Both the position numbers and the translations under genes were made by a program. Below are positions 30,401-45,400 of a DNA stretch of 64,000 nt, one piece after another. Position 1 is the first letter of the stretch; every line of letters starts with the position of its first letter. Location: NCBI GenBank assembly GCA_032718475.1, contig JAUCBJ010003773.1, positions 1 to 64,000 on the forward strand, written 5' to 3'. The notes below the pieces were generated by a model that saw only the letters and a list, made by a program, of their open reading frames with translations, was not told the DNA's origin and ran no database searches. This stretch comes from Nemertoderma westbladi. Taxonomy: Eukaryota > Xenacoelomorpha > Nemertodermatida > Nemertodermatidae.

Positions 30401-33400
30401 ATAGATACTGTTACTATTTGTGAGCTACGTTTATTTGCTTCGCACACATAGATACTGTTACTATTTGTGTGCTACTATTACTTGCTTCCCACACATAGAT
30501 ACTGTTACTATTTGTGTGCTACGTTTATTTGCTTCCCACACATAGATACTGTTACTATTTGTGAGCTACGTTTATTTGCTTCCCACACATAGATACTGTT
30601 ACTATTTGTGTGCTACTATTACTTGCTTCCCACACATAGATACTGTTACTATTTGTGTGCTACTATTACTTGCTTCCCACACATAGATACTGTTACTATT
30701 TGTGAGCTACGTTTATTTGCTTCCCACACATAGATACTGTTACTATTTGTGTGCTACTATTACTTGCTTCCCACACATAGATACTGTTACTATTTGTGTG
30801 CTACGTTTATTTGCTTCGCACACATAGATACTGTTACTATTTGTGAGCTACGTTTATTTGCTTCCCACACATAGATACTGTTACTATTTGTGTGCTACGT
30901 TTATTTGCTTCGCACACATAGATACTGTTACTATTTGTGTGCTACGTTTATTTGCTTCCCACACATAGATACTGTTACTATTTGTGTGCTACGTTTATTT
31001 GCTTCGCACACATAGATACTGTTACTATTTGTGAGCTACGTTTATTTGCTTCGCACACATAGATACTGTTACTATTTGTGTGCTACGTTTATTTGCTTCG
31101 CACACATAGATACTGTTACTATTTGTGTGCTACGTTTATTTGCTTCCCACACATAGATACTGTTACTATTTGTGAGCTACGTTTATTTGCTTCCCACACA
31201 TAGATACTGTTACTATTTGTGTGCTACTATTACTTGCTTCCCACACATAGATACTGTTACTATTTGTGAGCTACGTTTATTTGCTTCGCACACATAGATA
31301 CTGTTACTATTTGTGAGCTACGTTTATTTGCTTCGCACACATAGATACTGTTACTATTTGTGTGCTACTATTACTTGCTTCCCACACATAGATACTGTTA
31401 CTATTTGTGAGCTACGTTTATTTGCTTCCCACACATAGATACTGTTACTATTTGTGAGCTACGTTTATTTGCTTCCCACACATAGATACTGTTACTATTT
31501 GTGTGCTACTATTACTTGCTTCCCACACATAGATACTGTTACTATTTGTGAGCTACGTTTATTTGCTTCGCACACATAGATACTGTTACTATTTGTGTGC
31601 TACTATTACTTGCTTCCCACACATAGATACTGTTACTATTTGTGAGCTACGTTTATTTGCTTCCCACACATAGATACTGTTACTATTTGTGAGCTACGTT
31701 TATTTGCTTCCCACACATAGATACTGTTACTATTTGTGAGCTACGTTTATTTGCTTCCCACACATAGATACTGTTACTATTTGTGAGCTACGTTTATTTG
31801 CTTCGCACACATAGATACTGTTACTATTTGTGTGCTACTATTACTTGCTTCCCACACATAGATACTGTTACTATTTGTGAGCTACGTTTATTTGCTTCCC
31901 ACACATAGATACTGTTACTATTTGTGAGCTACGTTTATTTGCTTCCCACACATAGATACTGTTACTATTTGTGTGCTACTATTACTTGCTTCCCACACAT
32001 AGATACTGTTACTATTTGTGAGCTACGTTTATTTGCTTCGCACACATAGATACTGTTACTATTTGTGTGCTACTATTACTTGCTTCCCACACATAGATAC
32101 TGTTACTATTTGTGAGCTACGTTTATTTGCTTCCCACACATAGATACTGTTACTATTTGTGAGCTACGTTTATTTGCTTCCCACACATAGATACTGTTAC
32201 TATTTGTGTGCTACTATTACTTGCTTCCCACACATAGATACTGTTACTATTTGTGTGCTACTATTACTTGCTTCCCACACATAGATACTGTTACTATTTG
32301 TGAGCTACGTTTATTTGCTTCCCACACATAGATACTGTTACTATTTGTGTGCTACTATTACTTGCTTCCCACACATAGATACTGTTACTATTTGTGTGCT
32401 ACTATTACTTGCTTCCCACACATAGATACTGTTACTATTTGTGAGCTACGTTTATTTGCTTCCCACACATAGATACTGTTACTATTTGTGTGCTACTATT
32501 ACTTGCTTCCCACACATAGATACTGTTACTATTTGTGAGCTACGTTTATTTGCTTCCCACACATAGATACTGTTACTATTTGTGTGCTACGTTTATTTGC
32601 TTCGCACACATAGATACTGTTACTATTTGTGTGCTACGTTTATTTGCTTCCCACACATAGATACTGTTACTATTTGTGTGCTACGTTTATTTGCTTCCCA
32701 CACATAGATACTGTTACTATTTGTGTGCTACGTTTATTTGCTTCCCACACATAGATACTGTTACTATTTGTGTGCTACGTTTATTTGCTTCCCACACATA
32801 GATACTGTTACTATTTGTGAGCTACGTTTATTTGCTTCGCACACATAGATACTGTTACTATTTGTGTGCTACGTTTATTTGCTTCCCACACATAGATACT
32901 GTTACTATTTGTGTGCTACGTTTATTTGCTTCCCACACATAGATACTGTTACTATTTGTGTGCTACGTTTATTTGCTTCCCACACATAGATACTGTTACT
33001 ATTTGTGTGCTACGTTTATTTGCTTCCCACACATAGATACTGTTACTATTTGTGTGCTACGTTTATTTGCTTCCCACACATAGATACTGTTACTATTTGT
33101 GTGCTACGTTTATTTGCTTCCCACACATAGATACTGTTACTATTTGTGTGCTACGTTTATTTGCTTCCCACACATAGATACTGTTACTATTTGTGTGCTA
33201 CGTTTATTTGCTTCCCACACATAGATACTGTTACTATTTGTGTGCTACGTTTATTTGCTTCCCACACATAGATACTGTTACTATTTGTGTGCTACGTTTA
33301 TTTGCTTCGCACACATAGATACTGTTACTATTTGTGAGCTACGTTTATTTGCTTCCCACACATAGATACTGTTACTATTTGTGAGCTACGTTTATTTGCT

Positions 33401-36400
33401 TCGCACACATAGATACTGTTACTATTTGTGAGCTACGTTTATTTGCTTCCCACACATAGATACTGTTACTATTTGTGAGCTACGTTTATTTGCTTCGCAC
33501 ACATAGATACTGTTACTATTTGTGTGCTACGTTTATTTGCTTCCCACACATAGATACTGTTACTATTTGTGTGCTACGTTTATTTGCTTCCCACACATAG
33601 ATACTGTTACTATTTGTGTGCTACGTTTATTTGCTTCCCACACATAGATACTGTTACTATTTGTGTAGCTACGTTTATTTGCTTCCCACACATAGATACT
33701 GTTACTATTTGTGTGCTACGTTTATTTGCTTCCCACACATAGATACTGTTACTATTTGTGTGCTACGTTTATTTGCTTCCCACACATAGATACTGTTACT
33801 ATTTGTGAGCTACGTTTATTTGCTTCGCACACATAGATACTGTTACTATTTGTGAGCTACGTTTATTTGCTTCCCACACATAGATACTGTTACTATTTGT
33901 GTGCTACGTTTATTTGCTTCGCACACATAGATACTGTTACTATTTGTGTGCTACGTTTATTTGCTTCCCACACATAGATACTGTTACTATTTGTGTGCTA
34001 CGTTTATTTGCTTCCCACACATAGATACTGTTACTATTTGTGTGCTACGTTTATTTGCTTCCCACACATAGATACTGTTACTATTTGTGTGCTACGTTTA
34101 TTTGCTTCCCACACATAGATACTGTTACTATTTGTGTGCTACGTTTATTTGCTTCCCACACATAGATACTGTTACTATTTGTGTGCTACGTTTATTTGCT
34201 TCCCACACATAGATACTGTTACTATTTGTGTGCTACGTTTATTTGCTTCCCACACATAGATACTGTTACTATTTGTGTGCTACGTTTATTTGCTTCGCAC
34301 ACATAGATACTGTTACTATTTGTGTGCTACGTTTATTTGCTTCCCACACATAGATACTGTTACTATTTGTGTGCTACGTTTATTTGCTTCGCACACATAG
34401 ATACTGTTACTATTTGTGTGCTACGTTTATTTGCTTCGCACACATAGATACTGTTACTATTTGTGTGCTACGTTTATTTGCTTCCCACACATAGATACTG
34501 TTACTATTTGTGTGCTACGTTTATTTGCTTCCCACACATAGATACTGTTACTATTTGTGTGCTACGTTTATTTGCTTCGCACACATAGATACTGTTACTA
34601 TTTGTGTGCTACTATTACTTGCTTCCCACACATAGATACTGTTACTATTTGTGTGCTACGTTTATTTGCTTCGCACACATAGATACTGTTACTATTTGTG
34701 AGCTACGTTTATTTGCTTCGCACACATAGATACTGTTACTATTTGTGTGCTACGTTTATTTGCTTCCCACACATAGATACTGTTACTATTTGTGAGCTAC
34801 GTTTATTTGCTTCGCACACATAGATACTGTTACTATTTGTGTGCTACGTTTATTTGCTTCCCACACATAGATACTGTTACTATTTGTGTGCTACGTTTAT
34901 TTGCTTCGCACACATAGATACTGTTACTATTTGTGTGCTACGTTTATTTGCTTCCCACACATAGATACTGTTACTATTTGTGTGCTACGTTTATTTGCTT
35001 CGCACACATAGATACTGTTACTATTTGTGTGCTACGTTTATTTGCTTCCCACACATAGATACTGTTACTATTTGTGTGCTACGTTTATTTGCTTCGCACA
35101 CATAGATACTGTTACTATTTGTGTGCTACGTTTATTTGCTTCGCACACATAGATACTGTTACTATTTGTGTGCTACGTTTATTTGCTTCGCACACATAGA
35201 TACTGTTACTATTTGTGAGCTACGTTTATTTGCTTCCCACACATAGATACTGTTACTATTTGTGTGCTACTATTACTTGCTTCCCACACATAGATACTGT
35301 TACTATTTGTGTGCTACGTTTATTTGCTTCCCACACATAGATACTGTTACTATTTGTGTGCTACGTTTATTTGCTTCGCACACATAGATACTGTTACTAT
35401 TTGTGTGCTACGTTTATTTGCTTCGCACACATAGATACTGTTACTATTTGTGAGCTACGTTTATTTGCTTCCCACACATAGATACTGTTACTATTTGTGT
35501 GCTACGTTTATTTGCTTCGCACACATAGATACTGTTACTATTTGTGTGCTACTATTACTTGCTTCCCACACATAGATACTGTTACTATTTGTGTGCTACG
35601 TTTATTTGCTTCGCACACATAGATACTGTTACTATTTGTGTGCTACGTTTATTTGCTTCCCACACATAGATACTGTTACTATTTGTGAGCTACGTTTATT
35701 TGCTTCGCACACATAGATACTGTTACTATTTGTGTGCTACGTTTATTTGCTTCGCACACATAGATACTGTTACTATTTGTGTGCTACGTTTATTTGCTTC
35801 GCACACATAGATACTGTTACTATTTGTGTGCTACGTTTATTTGCTTCCCACACATAGATACTGTTACTATTTGTGTGCTACGTTTATTTGCTTCCCACAC
35901 ATAGATACTGTTACTATTTGTGAGCTACGTTTATTTGCTTCCCACACATAGATACTGTTACTATTTGTGAGCTACGTTTATTTGCTTCGCACACATAGAT
36001 ACTGTTACTATTTGTGTGCTACGTTTATTTGCTTCCCACACATAGATACTGTTACTATTTGTGTGCTACGTTTATTTGCTTCCCACACATAGATACTGTT
36101 ACTATTTGTGAGCTACGTTTATTTGCTTCGCACACATAGATACTGTTACTATTTGTGAGCTACGTTTATTTGCTTCGCACACATAGATACTGTTACTATT
36201 TGTGTGCTACGTTTATTTGCTTCGCACACATAGATACTGTTACTATTTGTGTGCTACGTTTATTTGCTTCCCACACATAGATACTGTTACTATTTGTGTG
36301 CTACGTTTATTTGCTTCGCACACATAGATACTGTTACTATTTGTGTGCTACGTTTATTTGCTTCGCACACATAGATACTGTTACTATTTGTGTGCTACGT

Positions 36401-39400
36401 TTATTTGCTTCCCACACATAGATACTGTTACTATTTGTGTGCTACTATTATTTGCTTCGCACACATAGATACTGTTACTATTTGTGTGCTACTATTACTT
36501 GCTTCCCACACATAGATACTGTTACTATTTGTGAGCTACGTTTATTTGCTTCCCACACATAGATACTGTTACTATTTGTGTGCTACGTTTATTTGCTTCC
36601 CACACATAGATACTGTTACTATTTGTGAGCTACGTTTATTTGCTTCGCACACATAGATACTGTTACTATTTGTGTGCTACTATTACTTGCTTCCCACACA
36701 TAGATACTGTTACTATTTGTGAGCTACGTTTATTTGCTTCCCACACATAGATACTGTTACTATTTGTGTGCTACGTTTATTTGCTTCCCACACATAGATA
36801 CTGTTACTATTTGTGAGCTACGTTTATTTGCTTCGCACACATAGATACTGTTACTATTTGTGTGCTACTATTACTTGCTTCCCACACATAGATACTGTTA
36901 CTATTTGTGAGCTACGTTTATTTGCTTCGCACACATAGATACTGTTACTATTTGTGTGCTACTATTACTTGCTTCCCACACATAGATACTGTTACTATTT
37001 GTGAGCTACGTTTATTTGCTTCGCACACATAGATACTGTTACTATTTGTGAGCTACGTTTATTTGCTTCGCACACATAGATACTGTTACTATTTGTGTGC
37101 TACTATTACTTGCTTCCCACACATAGATACTGTTACTATTTGTGAGCTACGTTTATTTGCTTCGCACACATAGATACTGTTACTATTTGTGTGCTACTAT
37201 TACTTGCTTCCCACACATAGATACTGTTACTATTTGTGAGCTACGTTTATTTGCTTCGCACACATAGATACTGTTACTATTTGTGAGCTACGTTTATTTG
37301 CTTCGCACACATAGATACTGTTACTATTTGTGTGCTACGTTTATTTGCTTCGCACACATAGATACTGTTACTATTTGTGTGCTACGTTTATTTGCTTCGC
37401 ACACATAGATACTGTTACTATTTGTGTGCTACGTTTATTTGCTTCCCACACATAGATACTGTTACTATTTGTGAGCTACGTTTATTTGCTTCGCACACAT
37501 AGATACTGTTACTATTTGTGTGCTACGTTTATTTGCTTCCCACACATAGATACTGTTACTATTTGTGAGCTACGTTTATTTGCTTCGCACACATAGATAC
37601 TGTTACTATTTGTGTGCTACGTTTATTTGCTTCGCACACATAGATACTGTTACTATTTGTGTGCTACGTTTATTTGCTTCGCACACATAGATACTGTTAC
37701 TATTTGTGTGCTACGTTTATTTGCTTCGCACACATAGATACTGTTACTATTTGTGTGCTACTATTACTTGCTTCCCACACATAGATACTGTTACTATTTG
37801 TGTGCTACTATTACTTGCTTCGCACACATAGATACTGTTACTATTTGTGTGCTACTATTACTTGCTTCCCACACATAGATACTGTTACTATTTGTGTGCT
37901 ACGTTTATTTGCTTCCCACACATAGATACTGTTACTATTTGTGTGCTACTATTACTTGCTTCCCACACATAGATACTGTTACTATTTGTGTGCTACGTTT
38001 ATTTGCTTCGCACACATAGATACTGTTACTATTTGTGTGCTACGTTTATTTGCTTCGCACACATAGATACTGTTACTATTTGTGTGCTACGTTTATTTGC
38101 TTCGCACACATAGATACTGTTACTATTTGTGTGCTACTATTACTTGCTTCCCACACATAGATACTGTTACTATTTGTGTGCTTCTATTACTTGCTTCCCA
38201 CACATAGATACTGTTACTATTTGTGTGCTACGTTTATTTGCTTCGCACACATAGATACTGTTACTATTTGTGTGCTACGTTTATTTGCTTCGCACACATA
38301 GATACTGTTACTATTTGTGTGCTACTATTACTTGCTTCCCACACATAGATACTGTTACTATTTGTGTGCTTCTATTACTTGCTTCCCACACATAGATACT
38401 GTTACTATTTGTGTGCTACGTTTATTTGCTTCGCACACATAGATACTGTTACTATTTGTGTGCTACTATTACTTGCTTCCCACACATAGATACTGTTACT
38501 ATTTGTGTGCTTCTATTACTTGCTTCCCACACATAGATACTGTTACTATTTGTGTGCTACTATTACTTGCTTCCCACACATAGATACTGTTACTATTTGT
38601 GTGCTTCTATTACTTGCTTCCCACACATAGATACTGTTACTATTTGTGTGCTACTATTACTTGCTTCCCACACATAGATACTGTTACTATTTGTGTGCTT
38701 CTATTACTTGCTTCCCACACATAGATACTGTTACTATTTGTGTGCTACGTTTATTTGCTTCGCACACATAGATACTGTTACTATTTGTGTGCTACGTTTA
38801 TTTGCTTCGCACACACAGATACTGTTACTATTTGTGTGCTACGTTTATTTGCTTCGCACACATAGATACTGTTACTATTTGTGTGCTACGTTTATTTGCT
38901 TCGCACACATAGATACTGTTACTATTTGTGTGCTACGTTTATTTGCTTCGCACACATAGATACTGTTACTATTTGTGTGCTACGTTTATTTGCTTCGCAC
39001 ACATAGATACTGTTACTATTTGTGTGCTACTATTACTTGCTTCCCACACATAGATACTGTTACTATTTGTGTGCTACTATTACTTGCTTCCCACACATAG
39101 ATACTGTTACTATTTGTGTGCTACTATTACTTGCTTCCCACACATAGATACTGTTACTATTTGTGTGCTACTATTACTTGCTTCGCACACATAGATACTG
39201 TTACTATTTGTGTGCTACTATTACTTGCTTCCCACACATAGATACTGTTACTATTTGTGTGCTACGTTTATTTGCTTCGCACACATAGATACTGTTACTA
39301 TTTGTGTGCTACTATTACTTGCTTCCCACACATAGATACTGTTACTATTTGTGTGCTTCTATTACTTGCTTCCCACACATAGATACTGTTACTATTTGTG

Positions 39401-42400
39401 TGCTACTATTACTTGCTTCCCACACATAGATACTGTTACTATTTGTGTGCTTCTATTACTTGCTTCCCACACATAGATACTGTTACTATTTGTGTGCTAC
39501 GTTTATTTGCTTCGCACACATAGATACTGTTACTATTTGTGTGCTACGTTTATTTGCTTCGCACACATAGATACTGTTACTATTTGTGTGCTACGTTTAT
39601 TTGCTTCGCACACATAGATACTGTTACTATTTGTGTGCTACGTTTATTTGCTTCGCACACATAGATACTGTTACTATTTGTGTGCTACGTTTACTTGCTT
39701 CCCACACATAGATACTGGTACTATTTGTGTGCTACGTTTATTTGCTTCGCACACATAGATACTGTTACTATTTGTGTGCTACTATTACTTGCTTCCCACA
39801 CATAGATACTGTTACTATTTGTGAGCTACGTTTATTTGCTTCCCACACATAGATACTGTTACTATTTGTGTGCTACTATTACTTGCTTCCCACACATAGA
39901 TACTGGTACTATTTGTGTGCTACGTTTATTTGCTTCGCACACATAGATACTGTTACTATTTGTGAGCTACGTTTATTTGCTTCCCACACATAGATACTGT
40001 TACTATTTGTGTGCTACGTTTATTTGCTTCGCACACATAGATACTGTTACTATTTGTGTGCTACTATTACTTGCTTCCCACACATAGATACTGGTACTAT
40101 TTGTGTGCTACTATTACTTGCTTCCCACACATAGATACTGGTACTATTTGTGTGCTACGTTTATTTGCTTCGCACACATAGATACTGTTACTATTTGTGT
40201 GCTACGTTTATTTGCTTCGCACACATAGATACTGTTACTATTTGTGTGCTACTATTACTTGCTTCCCACACATAGATACTGTTACTATTTGTGTGCTACT
40301 ATTACTTGCTTCCCACTCATAGATACTGTTACTATTTGTGTGCTACGTTTATTTGCTTCGCACACATAGATACTGTTACTATTTGTGTGCTACTATTACT
40401 TGCTTCCCACACATAGATACTGGTACTATTTGTGTGCTACGTTTATTTGCTTCGCACACATAGATACTGTTACTATTTGTGTGCTACTATTACTTGCTTC
40501 CCACACATAGATACTGTTACTATTTGTGAGCTACGTTTATTTGCTTCCCACACATAGATACTGTTACTATTTGTGAGCTACGTTTATTTGCTTCCCACAC
40601 ATAGATACTGTTACTATTTGTGTGCTACTATTACTTGCTTCCCACACATAGATACTGTTACTATTTGTGAGCTACGTTTATTTGCTTCGCACACATAGAT
40701 ACTGTTACTATTTGTGTGCTACTATTACTTGCTTCCCACACATAGATACTGTTACTATTTGTGTGCTACTATTACTTGCTTCCCACACATAGATACTGTT
40801 ACTATTTGTGTGCTACTATTACTTGCTTCCCACACATAGATACTGTTACTATTTGTGTGCTACTATTACTTGCTTCCCACACATAGATACTGTTACTATT
40901 TGTGTGCTACTATTACTTGCTTCCCACACATAGATACTGTTACTATTTGTGTGCTACTATTACTTGCTTCCCACACATAGATACTGTTACTATTTGTGTG
41001 CTACTATTACTTGCTTCCCACACATAGATACTGTTACTATTTGTGTGCTACTATTACTTGCTTCCCACACATAGATACTGTTACTATTTGTGTGCTACTA
41101 TTACTTGCTTCCCACACATAGATACTGTTACTATTTGTGAGCTACGTTTATTTGCTTCGCACACATAGATACTGTTACTATTTGTGTGCTACTATTACTT
41201 GCTTCCCACACATAGATACTGTTACTATTTGTGTGCTACTATTACTTGCTTCCCACACATAGATACTGTTACTATTTGTGTGCTACGTTTATTTGCTTCG
41301 CACACATAGATACTGTTACTATTTGTGTGCTACGTTTATTTGCTTCGCACACATAGATACTGTTACTATTTGTGTGCTACTATTACTTGCTTCCCACACA
41401 TAGATACTGGTACTATTTGTGTGCTACTATTACTTGCTTCCCACACATAGATACTGTTACTATTTGTGTGCTACGTTTATTTGCTTCGCACACATAGATA
41501 CTGTTACTATTTGTGTGCTACTATTACTTGCTTCCCACACATAGATACTGTTACTATTTGTGTGCTACGTTTATTTGCTTCGCACACATAGATACTGTTA
41601 CTATTTGTGTGCTACTATTACTTGCTTCCCACACATAGATACTGTTACTATTTGTGTGCTACTATTACTTGCTTCCCACACATAGATACTGTTACTATTT
41701 GTGTGCTACGTTTATTTGCTTCGCACACATAGATACTGTTACTATTTGTGTGCTACTATTACTTGCTTCCCACACATAGATACTGTTACTATTTGTGTGC
41801 TACTATTACTTGCTTCCCACACATAGATACTGTTACTATTTGTGTGCTACGTTTATTTGCTTCGCACACATAGATACTGTTACTATTTGTGTGCTACTAT
41901 TACTTGCTTCCCACACATAGATACTGGTACTATTTGTGTGCTACGTTTATTTGCTTCGCACACATAGATACTGTTACTATTTGTGTGCTACGTATTACTT
42001 GCTTCGCACACATAGATACTGTTACTATTTGTGTGCTACGTATTACTTGCTTCCCACACATAGATACTGGTACTATTTGTGTGCTACGTTTATTTGCTTC
42101 CCACACATAGATACTGTTACTATTTGTGTGCTACTATTACTTGCTTCCCACACATAGATACTGTTACTATTCGTGTGCTACTATTACTTGCTTCCCACAC
42201 ATAGATACTGTTACTATTTGTGTGCTACGTTTACTTGCTTCCCACACATAGATACTGTTACTATTTGTGTGCTACTATTATTTGCTTCCCACACATAGAT
42301 ACTGTTACTATTTGTGTGCTACTATTATTTGCTTCCCACACATAGATACTGTTACTATTTGTGTGCTACTATTACTTGCTTCCCACACATAGATACTGTT

Positions 42401-45400
42401 ACTATTTGTGTGCTACGTTTATTTGCTTCCCACACATAGATACTGTTACTATTTGTGTGCTACTATTACTTGCTTCCCACACATAGATACTGTTACTATT
42501 TGTGTGCTACTATTACTTGCTTCCCACACATAGATACTGTTACTATTTGTGTGCTACTATTACTTGCTTCCCACACATAGATACTGTTACTATTTGTGTG
42601 CTACTATTACTTGCTTCCCACACATAGATACTGTTACTATTTGTGTGCTACGTTTATTTGCTTCGCACACATAGATACTGTTACTATTTGTGTGCTACTA
42701 TTACTTGCTTCCCACACATAGATACTGTTACTATTTGTGTACTATTATTACTTGCTTCCCACACATAGATACTGTTACTATTTGTGTACTATTATTACTT
42801 GCTTCCCACACATAGATACTGTTACTATTTGTGTACTACGTTTATTTGCTTCCCACACATAGATACTGTTACTATTTGTGTGCTACGTTTATTTGCTTCC
42901 CACACATAGATACTGTTACTATTTGTGTGCTACTATTACTTGCTTCCCACACATAGATACTGTTACTATTTGTGTGCTACTATTACTTGCTTCCCACACA
43001 TAGATACTGGTACTATTTGTGTGCTACTATTACTTGCTTCCCACACATAGATACTGTTACTATTTGTGTACTACGTTTACTTGCTTCCCACACATAGATA
43101 CTGTTACTATTTGTATGCTACTATTACTTGCTTCCCACACATAGATACTGTTACTATTTGTGTGCTACTATTACTTGCTTCCCACACATAGATACTGTTA
43201 CTATTTGTGTGCTACGTTTATTTGCTTCCCACACATAGATACTGTTACTATTTGTGTGCTACTATTACTTGCTTCCCACACATAGATACTGTTACTATTT
43301 GTGTGCTACGTTTATTTGCTTCCCACACATAGATACTGTTACTATTTGTGTGCTACGTTTATTTGCTTCCCACACATAGATACTGTTACTATTTGTGTGC
43401 TACTATTATTTGCTTCCCACACATAGATACTGTTACTATTTGTGTGCTACGTTTATTTGCTTCCCACTCATAGATACTGTTACTATTTGTGTGCTACTAT
43501 TATTTGCTTCCCACTCATAGATACTGTTACTATTTGTGTGCTACTATTACTTGCTTCCCACACATAGATACTGTTACTATTTGTGTGCTACGTTTATTTG
43601 CTTCCCACACATAGATACTGTTACTATTTGTGTGCTACGTTTATTTGCTTCCCACACATAGATACTGTTACTATTTGTGTGCTACGTTTATTTGCTTCCC
43701 ACACATAGATACTGTTACTATTTGTGTGCTACTATTACTTGCTTCCCACACATAGATACTGTTACTATTTGTGTGCTACGTTTATTTGCTTCCCACACAT
43801 AGATACTGGTACTATTTGTGTGCTACGTTTATTTGCTTCCCACACATAGATACTGTTACTATTTGTGTGCTACGTTTATTTGCTTCCCACACATAGATAC
43901 TGGTACTATTTGTGTGCTACTATTACTTGCTTCCCACACATAGATACTGTTACTATTTGTGTGCTACGTTTATTTGCTTCCCACACATAGATACTGTTAC
44001 TATTTGTGTGCTACGTTTATTTGCTTCCCACACATAGATACTGTTACTATTTGTGTGCTACGTTTATTTGCTTCCCACTCATAGATACTGTTACTATTTG
44101 TGTGCTACGTTTATTTGCTTCCCACACATAGATACTGTTACTATTTGTGTGCTACGTTTATTTGCTTCCCACACATAGATACTGTTACTATTTGTGTGCT
44201 ACTATTATTTGCTTCCCACACATAGATACTGTTACTATTTGTGTGCTACGTTTATTTGCTTCCCACACATAGATACTGTTACTATTTGTGTGCTACGTTT
44301 ATTTGCTTCCCACACATAGATACTGTAACTATTTGTGTGCTACTATTACTTGCTTCCCACACATAGATACTGTTACTATTTGTGTACTATTATTACTTGC
44401 TTCCCACACATAGATACTGTTACTATTTGTGTGCTACGTTTATTTGCTTCCCACACATAGATACTGTTACTATTTGTGTGCTACGTTTATTTGCTTCCCA
44501 CACATAGATACTGTTACTATTTGTGTGCTACGTTTATTTGCTTCCCACTCATAGATACTGTTACTATTTGTGTGCTACGTTTATTTGCTTCCCACACATA
44601 GATACTGTTACTATTTGTGTGCTACGTTTATTTGCTTCCCACACATAGATACTGTTACTATTTGTGTGCTACTATTATTTGCTTCCCACACATAGATACT
44701 GTTACTATTTGTGTGCTACGTTTATTTGCTTCCCACACATAGATACTGTTACTATTTGTGTGCTACGTTTATTTGCTTCCCACACATAGATACTGTTACT
44801 ATTTGTGTGCTACTATTACTTGCTTCCCACACATAGATACTGTTACTATTTGTGTGCTACTATTATTTGCTTCCCACACATAGATACTGTTACTATTTGT
44901 GTGCTACGTTTATTTGCTTCCCACACATAGATACTGTTACTATTTGTGTGCTACGTTTATTTGCTTCCCACACATAGATACTGTTACTATTTGTGTGCTA
45001 CTATTACTTGCTTCCTCCAACACATAGATACTGTTACTATTTGTGTGCTACTATTACTTGCTTCCCACACATAGATACTGTTACTATTTGTCTGCTACGT
45101 TTATTTGCTTCCCACACATAGATACTGTTACTATTTGTGTGCTACGTTTATTTGCTTCCCACACATAGATACTGTTACTATTTGTCTGCTACGTTTATTT
45201 GCTTCCCACACATAGATACTGTTACTATTTGTGTGCTACGTTTATTTGCTTCCCACTCATAGATACTGTTACTATTTGTGTGCTACGTTTATTTGCTTCC
45301 CACACATAGATACTGTTACTATTTGTGTGCTACTATTACTTGCTTCCCACACATAGATACTGTTACTATTTGTGTGCTACGTTTATTTGCTTCCCACACA

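Noticed and set aside
38693-38959. 88-codon open frame inside the array (also at 48004-48270, and shorter ones at 3569, 41889 and 41936)
   Set aside because: It is the 47-bp unit translated through three frames. Its length comes from single changes of the recurrent TAG (CACAG near 38813, CAGAG near 48125); it has no start context and is not conserved along the array.
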